From positions 1 through 57,961 of the forward strand of contig JAHDYP010000025.1 of the NCBI GenBank assembly GCA_023383055.1: a stretch of 57,961 nt of DNA. Direction: 5' to 3'. Positions 9,580-17,244 of the stretch are shown here, in pieces; within the stretch, counting starts at the first letter, position 1, and every line of letters starts with the position of its first letter. The translations under genes and the position numbers were made by a program. This stretch comes from Verrucomicrobiota bacterium (GTDB lineage Bacteria > Verrucomicrobiota > Verrucomicrobiia > Limisphaerales > JAHDYP01). Below the pieces are notes generated by a model that saw nothing but the letters and a program-made list of their open reading frames with translations, was not told the origin of the DNA and did not search any database.

Positions 9580-9864
9580 ATGGCTCAGCAAGCAATTGGC
9601 ATGATCGAAACGCGCGGCCTGGTCGCCCTCGTCGAGGGGACCGACGCCATGCTCAAGGCCGCCAACGTCGAGTTGGTGGGGCCGATGACCCTGGGCGCCA
9701 ACGCCCTGGCCCCGGGGGTGGTGGGGGGCGTGGTCGGGGCGGGCACCGCCACCAGCGACGCCGGCGCGCAGGCGATCAAGGCGATCAAAGGCGATCTCGT
9801 GAGCGTGCACGTGATCGCGCGGCCGCATGGCGACATCGATGCCGTGCTGCCGAAGAAGAAATAG
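9580..9864 (+). CDS. BMC-H shell protein 3 with divergent pore region
   Basis: A 94-residue BMC-H protein. The N-terminal half ([24 protein letters not shown]) and the VHVIARPHGDID edge strand are canonical, so hexamer-hexamer contacts should form. The centre is unusual. Where the two other paralogues have IGSGY or IGGGM followed by RGDV-AVKAA, this one has LGANAL followed by APGVVGGVVGAGTATSDAG, so the charged RGDV/K motif is gone and the pore loop is changed. It starts four bases after ackA, behind an A-rich leader. It is probably the hexamer with the most specialised pore of the three. Confidence 0.92.
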   Translation: MAQQAIGMIETRGLVALVEGTDAMLKAANVELVGPMTLGANALAPGVVGGVVGAGTATSDAGAQAIKAIKGDLVSVHVIARPHGDIDAVLPKKK

Positions 9865-9871
9865 GCCTGTC

Positions 9872-10183
9872 ATGTTCCTCGCCCGTGTCGAAGGGTCGGT
9901 GGTTTCGACCAAGAAGGACGCGTCGATGAGCGGCCGGAAGCTGCTGTTGTTGCGGCCGCAGCTGGTCGACGACAAAGATCCCACCACGTTCCGCGGTGGC
10001 GCGAACACCATTGTGGCGGTGGACAGCGTGGGCGCGGGTTTGGGGGAGATGGTGTTGTTTTGCCAGGGGAGTTCCGCGCGCCTGGCGCCGAATCTCAAGG
10101 ATGCGCCGGTGGACGCCGTGGTGATTGGAATTGTGGACACGGTGGATGTTCTCGGGCGCCAGATTTACACGAGCCAGTCATGA
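9872..10183 (+). CDS. BMC-P (EutN/CcmL-type) pentameric vertex protein 1
   Basis: A 103-residue Pfam EutN_CcmL protein; pentamers cap the vertices of the shell. It begins MFLARVEGSVVSTKKD, continues SGRKLLLLRPQ, and contains the conserved AVDSVGAGLGEMVLFCQGSSAR and DAVVIGIVDTVDV segments. I chose ATG at 9872, seven bases after the preceding stop, which gives the standard family N-terminus. The gene ends in ATGA, overlapping the aldehyde dehydrogenase start by four bases, so translation is probably coupled. It is one of three BMC-P paralogues here, the number typical of PV-type loci. Confidence 0.94.
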   Translation: MFLARVEGSVVSTKKDASMSGRKLLLLRPQLVDDKDPTTFRGGANTIVAVDSVGAGLGEMVLFCQGSSARLAPNLKDAPVDAVVIGIVDTVDVLGRQIYTSQS

Positions 10184-11676
10184 ATGCCGCGATAAACGAA
10201 AGCCTGATCCGCGACGTGGTCGAAGAAGTCCTGGGCCGCCTGGGGGGCGCGAGCCTGGCTGCGGGGAATCCGACACCGGCCCAAGCCGCTCCATCTGGGG
10301 GTGGTCCGGAGGGGATGCCCGCGGCCTCCGGGGGCGCGCGGGGACGCTTCGGAGTGTTTCAGGATGCGAGCGAGGCGTGTGTGGCGGCGCAGGAGGCCTT
10401 TGAGCAACTGTCGGAGAAGGGGGTCGCGGGTCGCAACAAGGTCATTCAGTTGATCAAGGAGATCTGCCATGCCAACGCGGCCGAGTGGGGACGGCTCGAG
10501 CTCGAGGAGACCAGGATCGGACGGTTGGATCACAAGATCGAGAAGTTGAAGGGCCTGCGGGTGGTGCCGGGCGTCGAGTTCCTGAACCCGTTTGGACTGA
10601 GCGGCGATCATGGGATCGCGCTGGAGGAATACGCGCCGTTCGGGGTGATCGGGGCGGTCACGCCCTCGACCCATTCGATTCCGACCATGGCCTGCAACGT
10701 CATCAGCATGGCGGCGGCGGGCAACGCCGCGGTGTTCAACCCGCATCCGGGCGCGGCCAAATGCGCGGTGAAGGCCGCGCGGGTGTTCAACGAGGCGATC
10801 CACCGCGAGCTGGGGATTGAGAATCTGGCGTGCATTGTCGAGACGCCGACCCTGGAGTCATTTCGGGCGATTGCCCAGAGCGAGCAGATCCGGCTGTTGT
10901 GCGTGACCGGGGGACCGGGCGTGGTCAAGGCCGCGATGCAGAGCGGCAAGCGCGCGGTATGCGCGGGACCGGGCAACCCGCCGGTGCTGGTGGATGGCAC
11001 GGGATGTCTCGAGCGCGCGGCGCAGTGCGTGATCTTCGGGGCGGCCTACGACAACAATCTTCTCTGCATTGGCGAGAAAGAGGTGTTCGTGCTCGACAGC
11101 GTGTTCGACCGGTTCATGGCGGCGATGGAAAAGCACGGCGCCGTGCGGCTGAACGAGGCCCAGGTCGAGCGGCTGACGAAGGCCGCCTTCGTCTTCCCGG
11201 CCGGCCAGGGCGCCGGCTGTCCCCATCCGGTGGTGAGCCGGGAGTTGATCGGACGCGACCCGGCCGTGCTGGCCAAGGTGGCGGGGGCGAACATTCCATC
11301 GGGCACGCAGTTGTTGTTTGCCGAGACGAGCGCCGATCATCTGTTTGTGGACGAGGAGCAGATGATGCCGTTTATCCCGATTGTGCGGGTGAAGAGCGTC
11401 GAGCAGGGGATTGCCGAGGCGCGCAAGGCCGAGCACGGCTATCGTCATTCCGCGATTATTCATTCGCGGGACGTGGGGCACATGACGGAGATGGCGCGGG
11501 CGCTGGAGACGACGTTGTTTGTGAAGAATGGAGCGTCTGTGGCGGGGCTGGGCAACGGCGGCGAAGGCTATCCGAATTTTTCGATCGCCACCACCACCGG
11601 CGAAGGGATCTGCAACCCGAAGACGTTCACCCGGGTGCGGCGTTGCGTGATGGTGGACAATCTGAGGATCTTCTGA
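10180..11676 (+). CDS. pduP: CoA-acylating aldehyde dehydrogenase (PduP-like)
   Basis: A 498-residue BMC aldehyde dehydrogenase that oxidises an aldehyde (lactaldehyde or propionaldehyde) to acyl-CoA with NAD+. An N-terminal encapsulation-peptide helix, residues 6-21 (NESLIRDVVEEVLGRL), is joined by a Gly/Pro/Ala-rich linker (about 22-55) to the catalytic domain. The nucleophile is Cys296 in YDNNLLCIGEKEVF, the family motif. Other hallmarks are GVIGAVTPSTHSIPTMACN and CAGPGNPPVLVD. The start overlaps the BMC-P stop. It is the main lumenal oxidation step and reduces NAD+, which must be recycled inside the shell. Confidence 0.95.
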   Translation: MNAAINESLIRDVVEEVLGRLGGASLAAGNPTPAQAAPSGGGPEGMPAASGGARGRFGVFQDASEACVAAQEAFEQLSEKGVAGRNKVIQLIKEICHANAAEWGRLELEETRIGRLDHKIEKLKGLRVVPGVEFLNPFGLSGDHGIALEEYAPFGVIGAVTPSTHSIPTMACNVISMAAAGNAAVFNPHPGAAKCAVKAARVFNEAIHRELGIENLACIVETPTLESFRAIAQSEQIRLLCVTGGPGVVKAAMQSGKRAVCAGPGNPPVLVDGTGCLERAAQCVIFGAAYDNNLLCIGEKEVFVLDSVFDRFMAAMEKHGAVRLNEAQVERLTKAAFVFPAGQGAGCPHPVVSRELIGRDPAVLAKVAGANIPSGTQLLFAETSADHLFVDEEQMMPFIPIVRVKSVEQGIAEARKAEHGYRHSAIIHSRDVGHMTEMARALETTLFVKNGASVAGLGNGGEGYPNFSIATTTGEGICNPKTFTRVRRCVMVDNLRIF

Positions 11677-11707
11677 TCGGAACGCCGGGTTCGATCGGAA
11701 CCGACAA

Positions 11708-11986
11708 ATGTATTTGGCTCGCGTTGAAGGCAGCGTGGTCGCCACGCGCAAACACCCCAGTTTGCACGGTTGGCGGCTTGTGATCTGCCAGCCGATCGGC
11801 GCGGGCGGGGAAGCGGAAGGGGCTCCCCAGATTGCGATCGACGCCCATGGCGCCGGCATGCACCAGCGCGTGATCATTTCATCGGATGGCGCCGCGGCGC
11901 GACTGGCGGTGGGTGACACGCACAGCCCGGCCCGTTGGATGGTGATCGGCATCGTGGATGAAAAGGAACCGGGGGTCCCGGTATGA
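11708..11986 (+). CDS. BMC-P pentameric vertex protein 2
   Basis: A 92-residue EutN_CcmL-family protein (MYLARVEGSVVATRKHPSLHGW, IAIDAHGAGMHQRVIISSDGAAAR, WMVIGIVDEKE). The conserved glycine and small-residue motif before the last strand is present, so a pentamer is expected. It lies 31 bases after pduP and overlaps the third BMC-P by ATGA. Sequence differences from the first BMC-P lie mostly in the loop between strands and at the C-terminus, which suggests non-redundant vertices. Confidence 0.94.
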   Translation: MYLARVEGSVVATRKHPSLHGWRLVICQPIGAGGEAEGAPQIAIDAHGAGMHQRVIISSDGAAARLAVGDTHSPARWMVIGIVDEKEPGVPV

Positions 11987-12285
11987 AACTGGGCGCGGTG
12001 ATCGGCCGGGTGACGCTGAGCCAGACCGTGCCGGCGCTCATCGGGGCGCGGTGGCTGATCGTGAGCCCGTTCACCCGCGAGCATTATCAGCAGGGCGCGG
12101 ACACGCCGCCGGGGATGAGCCGGGATCCGAGCCTGGTGGTTTACGACGATTTGGGCGGTGGTCTGGGGCAGACCATCGGGTACGTGGAAGGGCGGGAGGC
12201 GGCGGCGCCATTCGAGGGGCCGGTGCCGATCGATGCCGTCAATGCGGCGTTGGTCGATGAGGTATTTTACAATCCATTCAAATGA
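11983..12285 (+). CDS. BMC-P pentameric vertex protein 3
   Basis: A 100-residue, more divergent EutN_CcmL-family protein. It starts MKLGAVIGRVTLSQTVPALIGARWLIV and contains VYDDLGGGLGQTIGYVEGREAAAPF near the end in place of the usual DAVGAG...GSSAR pattern. The central GGGLGQ still matches the family turn. It overlaps both neighbours by ATGA (BMC-P 2 before, aldolase after), so the 11708-13364 block is a tightly coupled translation unit. A third pentamer type is common in PV-type loci. Confidence 0.9.
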   Translation: MKLGAVIGRVTLSQTVPALIGARWLIVSPFTREHYQQGADTPPGMSRDPSLVVYDDLGGGLGQTIGYVEGREAAAPFEGPVPIDAVNAALVDEVFYNPFK

Positions 12286-13364
12286 AAAGTGTCATCAGCG
12301 CCAAAGATATTGAGGAGTACATCCGCCAGGGACGCGACCTGGGCGAGTTGCCGCCGGATGCGATCATCACCCCGGCCGCGCGCGATATGTTGCGCGATCT
12401 GCAGACCCAGGGCGGGCGGTCCCAGCCGCGGCCGGCACCGGCCCAATCGGCGGTCCAGGCGAACACTCCGGGGCAGCCGGCGGCTCCCGCCAAACCGGTG
12501 AGCGTTTCAAGCCCGGCCGCCGAGATTGAAGCGTTCTTCAAATCGCCGGCGATGGAGGACCTGAAGAAACAGATTTGCGAGGTGGGCCGCCGGTTGTGGC
12601 AGCGGGCTTACGTGGACGGGAACGGGGGGAACATCGCGATCCGCGTCGGGGACGGACTGGCGTTGTGCACGCCCACGCTGGTGTCGAAGGGGTTTATGAA
12701 GCCCGAGGACCTTTGCCTGGTGGATCTGGACGGAAACCAGGTGGCGGGCGGGAAGAAGCGCACCAGCGAGATCCTGATGCACCTGCAGATCATGAAACAG
12801 CAGCCGCGCGCGCTGGCCACGGTGCACTGTCATCCGCCGCACGCAACCGCGTTCGCGGTGGCCCAGGTCGAGCCGCCCACGTGCATGATCCCGGAGATCG
12901 AGGTCTTTATCGGGCGGGTGCCGATCGCGCCGTACCGGACGCCGGGCACGCCGGAGATGGGGAAGCTGGTGGCCGACCTGGTGGACCAGCACAACACGGT
13001 GTTGATGGGCAATCACGGCGCGGTGGCTTGGAGCCATGTCAGTGTCGAGGACGCCTACTTCAAGATGGAGATCCTCGAGGCGTATTGCCGCACCGTCTGG
13101 GTGGCCTCGCAGCTCGGACAACCGCTCAAGACCTTCACGGCGGAACAGCTCAAGGACCTGCTCAAGATCAAGCAGAACCTCGGCATTCCCGATCCGCGCA
13201 TCGGCCTCAAGGAATGCGAGCTCTGTGACAATGCCGAATGGCGCCCCGGTGTCAGCTGTGGTGTGCCCGCTCCGGATGCGAAGGGTGCGGTGGCGGCCCG
13301 GGATCCGCAGGCCGAGGCGGTCATTCAGGCCGTGACCGACCAGATCATGGAGCGTTTGAAGTAA
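12282..13364 (+). CDS. BMC-associated class II (fuculose/rhamnulose-1-phosphate type) aldolase
   Basis: A 360-residue class II aldolase/adducin-family enzyme predicted to split L-fuculose- or L-rhamnulose-1-phosphate into dihydroxyacetone phosphate and L-lactaldehyde. Zinc ligands are His182 and His184 in VHCHPPHA and His245 in GNHGAV; IPEIEVF carries the likely catalytic Glu. Residues 1-45 (ISAKDIEEYIRQGRDLG...IITPAARDML) form a separate module joined by a Pro/Gln/Ala linker, and recall the N-terminus of EutQ-like proteins. The C-terminal AEAVIQAVTDQIMERL is an amphipathic helix of the encapsulation-peptide type. Cysteines in CELCDN and GVSCGV lie just before it. The enzyme should generate the aldehyde inside the compartment. 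Confidence 0.9.
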   Translation: MKSVISAKDIEEYIRQGRDLGELPPDAIITPAARDMLRDLQTQGGRSQPRPAPAQSAVQANTPGQPAAPAKPVSVSSPAAEIEAFFKSPAMEDLKKQICEVGRRLWQRAYVDGNGGNIAIRVGDGLALCTPTLVSKGFMKPEDLCLVDLDGNQVAGGKKRTSEILMHLQIMKQQPRALATVHCHPPHATAFAVAQVEPPTCMIPEIEVFIGRVPIAPYRTPGTPEMGKLVADLVDQHNTVLMGNHGAVAWSHVSVEDAYFKMEILEAYCRTVWVASQLGQPLKTFTAEQLKDLLKIKQNLGIPDPRIGLKECELCDNAEWRPGVSCGVPAPDAKGAVAARDPQAEAVIQAVTDQIMERLK

Positions 13365-13374
13365 AACCGGCGCG

Positions 13375-14301
13375 ATGAAAGTCACAATCATTGGCGGCGG
13401 CGGACGCGTCGGTTCCTGCGCGGCCTTTGCGCTGCAGTGCGGCGGGATCGTCCGCGAGATCCAGTTGCTCGATGCCGCGGCCGCGTCGGCGGAAGGCGAG
13501 GCTCTCGATTTGTTGCACGGCGCGGCGTTCGCCGCCGACCAGCGGATTTACGCGGGCGACTACGCGCGGGCGGCGGACAGCGATCTATTTCTGATCACGG
13601 CGGGACTGCGGCGGAAGCCGGACGAATCGCGGTTGGATCTGATCAACCGCAATGTCGTTCTGTTTACCCAGATCCTCGAGAGCATCCGGACCGCAGGCGT
13701 GCGGCGGGATTGCCTGGTGTTCGTGGTGTCGAACCCGGTGGACATTCTCACGCAGCTGGCCGTGAACCGGCTGGGCCTGCCGTCGAGCCAGGTGCTGGGG
13801 TTGGGGACCATGCTGGACACGGCGCGCTTCAGCTCGCTCATCGCGGAGGAACTCAAAGCGGCGCCCACCCAGGTCAAGGCGTTGATCCTGGGTGAGCACG
13901 GCGATTCCATGGTGCCGATCTGGTCCTCGGCCGCTCTGAACGGGCTGCCGCTGAGCGGATTGCCCGGCTGCACCGCCGCTTTCCAGAACGCCGTCTTCGA
14001 ACGGACCAAAGGGAGCGGGGCGGAAGTCATCCAGCGCAAGGGCGGGGCGGGCTGGGCGGTGGCGATCGCGATTCGTGACGTGGTGCACGCCCTGGCGCTC
14101 AACCAGGAGCGGCTCCTGCCCGTCTCTTCGCTGGTTCGGGGCGCTTACGGCCTTCAGAACATCTGTTTGAGCGTGCCGACCGTGGTGGGGCGTGGCGGCG
14201 TGGTGCGCCAGGTGGAAATCAAGCTGTGGCCGAAGGAACTCCAAGGTCTGCAGCAGTCCGCCCGCGCGTTGCAGGAGACCCTGGCCAAAGTGGCTGGTTG
14301 A
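13375..14301 (+). CDS. Lactate/malate dehydrogenase family enzyme of the BMC locus
   Basis: A 308-residue NAD-dependent 2-hydroxyacid dehydrogenase. The Rossmann motif IGGGGRVGS opens the protein; SNPVDILT, LGTMLDTARF (substrate-carboxylate Arg) and GEHGDSMVPIWS (catalytic His175) are family signatures. In the substrate-specificity loop AGLRRKPDESR, Arg80 occupies the place where malate dehydrogenases have Arg and lactate dehydrogenases have Gln. The operon has no PduQ-like alcohol dehydrogenase, so this enzyme is the best candidate to regenerate NAD+ for PduP. It starts ten bases after the aldolase. True substrate is uncertain. Confidence 0.88.
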   Translation: MKVTIIGGGGRVGSCAAFALQCGGIVREIQLLDAAAASAEGEALDLLHGAAFAADQRIYAGDYARAADSDLFLITAGLRRKPDESRLDLINRNVVLFTQILESIRTAGVRRDCLVFVVSNPVDILTQLAVNRLGLPSSQVLGLGTMLDTARFSSLIAEELKAAPTQVKALILGEHGDSMVPIWSSAALNGLPLSGLPGCTAAFQNAVFERTKGSGAEVIQRKGGAGWAVAIAIRDVVHALALNQERLLPVSSLVRGAYGLQNICLSVPTVVGRGGVVRQVEIKLWPKELQGLQQSARALQETLAKVAG

Positions 14302-14322
14302 ACCGTCGAAACCGCCGGGACC

Positions 14323-15639
14323 ATGACCAAATCGATCGATACCAAACTGGCCGAGATCAAGGCGAACCCGGCGTCGCGCGCGTTCATCCTGGCTGACGCG
14401 AAAGACGCCGACATGGCGTTTGGAGTCCGGGCGACCGGGCCGCGGCATTATCTCTCGGCACGGGGTGAACGGCCGGCGCGATTTTCACCCGAGGTTTGGA
14501 CGCGCGAGGAGTTTGGGCATCGGAATCTGCCTGAGTTTCTGGACATCATCCGCGAGGTCGTGCGGCAGGGGAAGGTCGACATCATGCTCATGTCGGCTTA
14601 CGTTACCGAACAACTGGCGATCAAGGAGGGGTTGTTCCGGGATTCGCCCGTCACGCCCGCCGCGCGCGCCAACGACACGACGGATATCTGGGCGATACGC
14701 CACGGGGGTTACACTCGGGAACCGGCCCAACCGTTCCGGTCCGCCACGATCGATCACATCCAATGCGGGAAGCTCGAGTGCGATCGGTCCGCCGGCGATT
14801 TTTCAGGCGCCAATCTCGGCCTTTATTCGGTTACGTTCGTCAATGACCTCGAGCGGGACCGCGAGACCCTCCGCTGGTTCAAGGAATTCCGCGAGGAGGC
14901 CGAGCGCAAGCAGTTCCGGTATTTCCTCGAAGTATTCGATCCCAACGTCGCGAGCTGTCTGCCGCCGGAGAAACTCGGCGAGTTCATCAACGACCAGATC
15001 CTGCGCAGTCTGGCCGGCGTGACCGAGGCGGGTCGGCCGTTGTTCTTGAAAATCGTGTATCACGGGCCGCGCGCGCTCGAGGAGCTGGTTCAATACGATC
15101 CGAACCTGGTCGTGGGAGTGCTGGGGGGCAGCGCCGGCACCACTTACGATGCCTTCCGACTCATTCACGACGCCCAAAAACACGGAGCCCGGGTGGCGTT
15201 GTTCGGTCGCAAGATCAACCAGGCCGAACACCAGCTTGCATTCATCGAGATGCTCCGGTTCATCACCGAGGGGCGGATTGGCCCCGAGGAAGCCGTGCGG
15301 GCGTATCACGGCGTTTTGCAGGGCAAGGGCATCCCGCCGAAGCGCCCACTCGAGCAGGATTTGCAGCTGACGGATCAGGCGATGAGCTATGGCGGTGGAA
15401 CCACCACCCGCGTTCAGGTGCCCGGCAATCCACTCCCCCGGACGCCGGCGCCTCCCCGGGCGGGTGATCCAACGACCGGTCACCCCCGACCCCCTTCCTC
15501 CGCTCACGATACCGACGCGGTTCACCCCCCGGTTGTCTCCTGGCCAACCCATGCGAATGGCTCGCCGGACTTCGCCCGGATGACTTCATCCCAGCGTCAC
15601 GCCTTCGACGTCGACCGACTCAAACGGCGTTTCGGCTGA
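14323..15639 (+). CDS. Class I aldolase-like TIM-barrel protein, possible BMC cargo
   Basis: The last gene of the BMC operon, 438 residues, starts 21 bases after the dehydrogenase. Residues 1-365 look like a DhnA/LacD-type class I aldolase barrel: VDIMLMSAY, FLEVFDPNVASCL, FLKIVYHGPRAL with a candidate Schiff-base lysine, VVGVLGGSAGTTYDAF and ALFGRKINQAEHQLAFIE. From about residue 370 there is a Pro/Thr-rich linker, then a C-terminal segment SPDFARMTSSQRHAFDVDRL ending KRRFG that could form a short amphipathic helix. This core-linker-helix layout resembles BMC cargo. I do not recognise a characterised function; a second aldolase or a phosphosugar-binding role is possible. Confidence 0.7.
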   Translation: MTKSIDTKLAEIKANPASRAFILADAKDADMAFGVRATGPRHYLSARGERPARFSPEVWTREEFGHRNLPEFLDIIREVVRQGKVDIMLMSAYVTEQLAIKEGLFRDSPVTPAARANDTTDIWAIRHGGYTREPAQPFRSATIDHIQCGKLECDRSAGDFSGANLGLYSVTFVNDLERDRETLRWFKEFREEAERKQFRYFLEVFDPNVASCLPPEKLGEFINDQILRSLAGVTEAGRPLFLKIVYHGPRALEELVQYDPNLVVGVLGGSAGTTYDAFRLIHDAQKHGARVALFGRKINQAEHQLAFIEMLRFITEGRIGPEEAVRAYHGVLQGKGIPPKRPLEQDLQLTDQAMSYGGGTTTRVQVPGNPLPRTPAPPRAGDPTTGHPRPPSSAHDTDAVHPPVVSWPTHANGSPDFARMTSSQRHAFDVDRLKRRFG

Positions 15640-15741
15640 AGCCCGATGGTTCGCCCTCACTCGCCGGGCGCCGGTCCGCTCCAACCCGCCACGGCAGCGC
15701 TGCGGAATTGACAGGGCTTGGCCATCCGTCACCTTTCACCC

Positions 15742-17187
15742 ATGCTCGAAACCGGCACCGCGCGCGCGGTCATCTTCGATATGGACGGGGTGTTGACCGA
15801 TTCCGAGCCGCTCATCAACGCATCCGCGGTCGCCGCCTTTGGCGAGCTAGGACTTCAGGTTGAGCCCGCGGACTTTCTGCCCTTTGTGGGGACGGGTGAG
15901 AATCGTTACCTGGGTGGAGTGGCGGAAAAGCACGGCTATCCGATCGATCTGCCGGGGCTGAAACGACGGACCTACGAGATCTATCTTGAGCGGGTTCCCT
16001 CCGAGTTGGAGCCATTTCCAGGCGCCTGCGAACTGGTGCGGGCCTGCCGTTCGGCCGGGCTCCGAATCGCCGTGGCCTCGAGCGCCGACCGGATCAAGGT
16101 TGAAGCCAATCTTCGCAAGATAGGTCTGCCCCCGGAGTTTTGGGACGCGGTGATCACCGGCGAGGAGGTGGTCAACAAGAAGCCGGCGCCCGACCTCTTT
16201 CTCAGGGCGGCGGAGCAGCTCGGATGTTCGCCGGCGGAATGTGTGGTCATCGAGGATGCCGTCAACGGGGTTCAGGCTGCCCAGGCCGCCGGCATGGCCT
16301 GTGTGGCAGTCGCCCAGAGCTTCGACGCCGCAGCCCTGCGAGCCGCGGATGTCGTGGTGCCGCGCATCGCGGACCTCGATCCGGCCGCCCTCGACGGGGT
16401 ATTGCTGGCGCGCCTCGGAGGGGGCCAGCCAGCCCCCAGTGTCGGCATGGTGCCGGAGGACTCAGGTTTGCGGCCTTCCGCGCGGCCTTGGGGTTTTTGG
16501 GCGACGCTCGGGTTGGGGTTGGCGGTCTCGGCGGTGGTGGTGGCCGCGGAATTGAGCTTGATCCTGCTGTTGGGATCGGTGTCGGCGATCCTGGGGCAGG
16601 GTGAGGTGGAGTTGGACTGGGTCTACCAGCAAGGATTGAACTGGGCCCTGGCGACACTGATTTCGACGCCGTTTCTGGTGGGGCTGACCGTTCTGTTTGC
16701 CTGGATGCGACGCGGGTTATCCGTGCGGGAGTATCTCGCCTTGCGGAGTGTGCGGAAACGAACGCTGGCGCGTTGGTGCCTGGGATTGCTCCTGTTCGCC
16801 GCGCTCTCGGATGGTCTGACCTGGGGGCTGGGCCGGCCGATCGTGCCGGAGGTCATGCTCGAGGCCTATCGAACTTCGGTGTGGCCGGCTTTGCTGTGGC
16901 TGGCAGTCGTGGTGTGCGCACCCTGGGGCGAGGAATTGTTCTTCCGCGGGTTCCTCTTCAAGGGTTGGCTCCACTCGCGGCTGGGCGGTTGGGGGACCGT
17001 GCTGTTGACCTCCCTGATTTGGGCGGTCATCCACCTGCAGTATGACTGGTACGGGATGGCCACGATCTTCGCGGGCGGACTATTGCTGGGTTACGCCCGG
17101 TTGCGAACCGGCTCGCTTTATCCGCCCATCCTCATGCACACGCTAATGAATCTGCTGGCCATGGGACAAACCACCGCTCTCGCCTGA
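15742..17187 (+). CDS. Fusion: HAD phosphatase/phosphoglucomutase-like domain + CPBP membrane protease
   Basis: One uninterrupted 481-residue frame encodes two usually separate proteins. Residues 5-225 are a HAD hydrolase of the beta-phosphoglucomutase-like group: VIFDMDGVLTDSEP with the Asp nucleophile, VASSADRIK, KKPAPDLFLRAAEQLG and VIEDAVNGVQAA. After a short linker come about seven hydrophobic segments with the CPBP/Rce1-like motifs WGEELFFRGFL, SLIWAVIHLQYDW and LMHTLMNL, an intramembrane glutamic protease or scaffold. ATG at 15742 is chosen; TTG at 15718 is in frame. TTGACA at 15708-15713 could be a -35. No stop or shift separates the domains, so this looks like a genuine fusion. Confidence 0.85.
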   Translation: MLETGTARAVIFDMDGVLTDSEPLINASAVAAFGELGLQVEPADFLPFVGTGENRYLGGVAEKHGYPIDLPGLKRRTYEIYLERVPSELEPFPGACELVRACRSAGLRIAVASSADRIKVEANLRKIGLPPEFWDAVITGEEVVNKKPAPDLFLRAAEQLGCSPAECVVIEDAVNGVQAAQAAGMACVAVAQSFDAAALRAADVVVPRIADLDPAALDGVLLARLGGGQPAPSVGMVPEDSGLRPSARPWGFWATLGLGLAVSAVVVAAELSLILLLGSVSAILGQGEVELDWVYQQGLNWALATLISTPFLVGLTVLFAWMRRGLSVREYLALRSVRKRTLARWCLGLLLFAALSDGLTWGLGRPIVPEVMLEAYRTSVWPALLWLAVVVCAPWGEELFFRGFLFKGWLHSRLGGWGTVLLTSLIWAVIHLQYDWYGMATIFAGGLLLGYARLRTGSLYPPILMHTLMNLLAMGQTTALA

Positions 17188-17244
17188 CGCCGGACCATTC
17201 GACAAGCCTTGCGGACCTTGAGCCACTCACCTTAAATCGTCGCC

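Noticed and set aside
6082..15639. Glycyl-radical or cobalamin propanediol-utilisation BMC
   Set aside because: There is no diol dehydratase, glycyl-radical enzyme or BMC-T; the class II aldolase points to deoxysugars.
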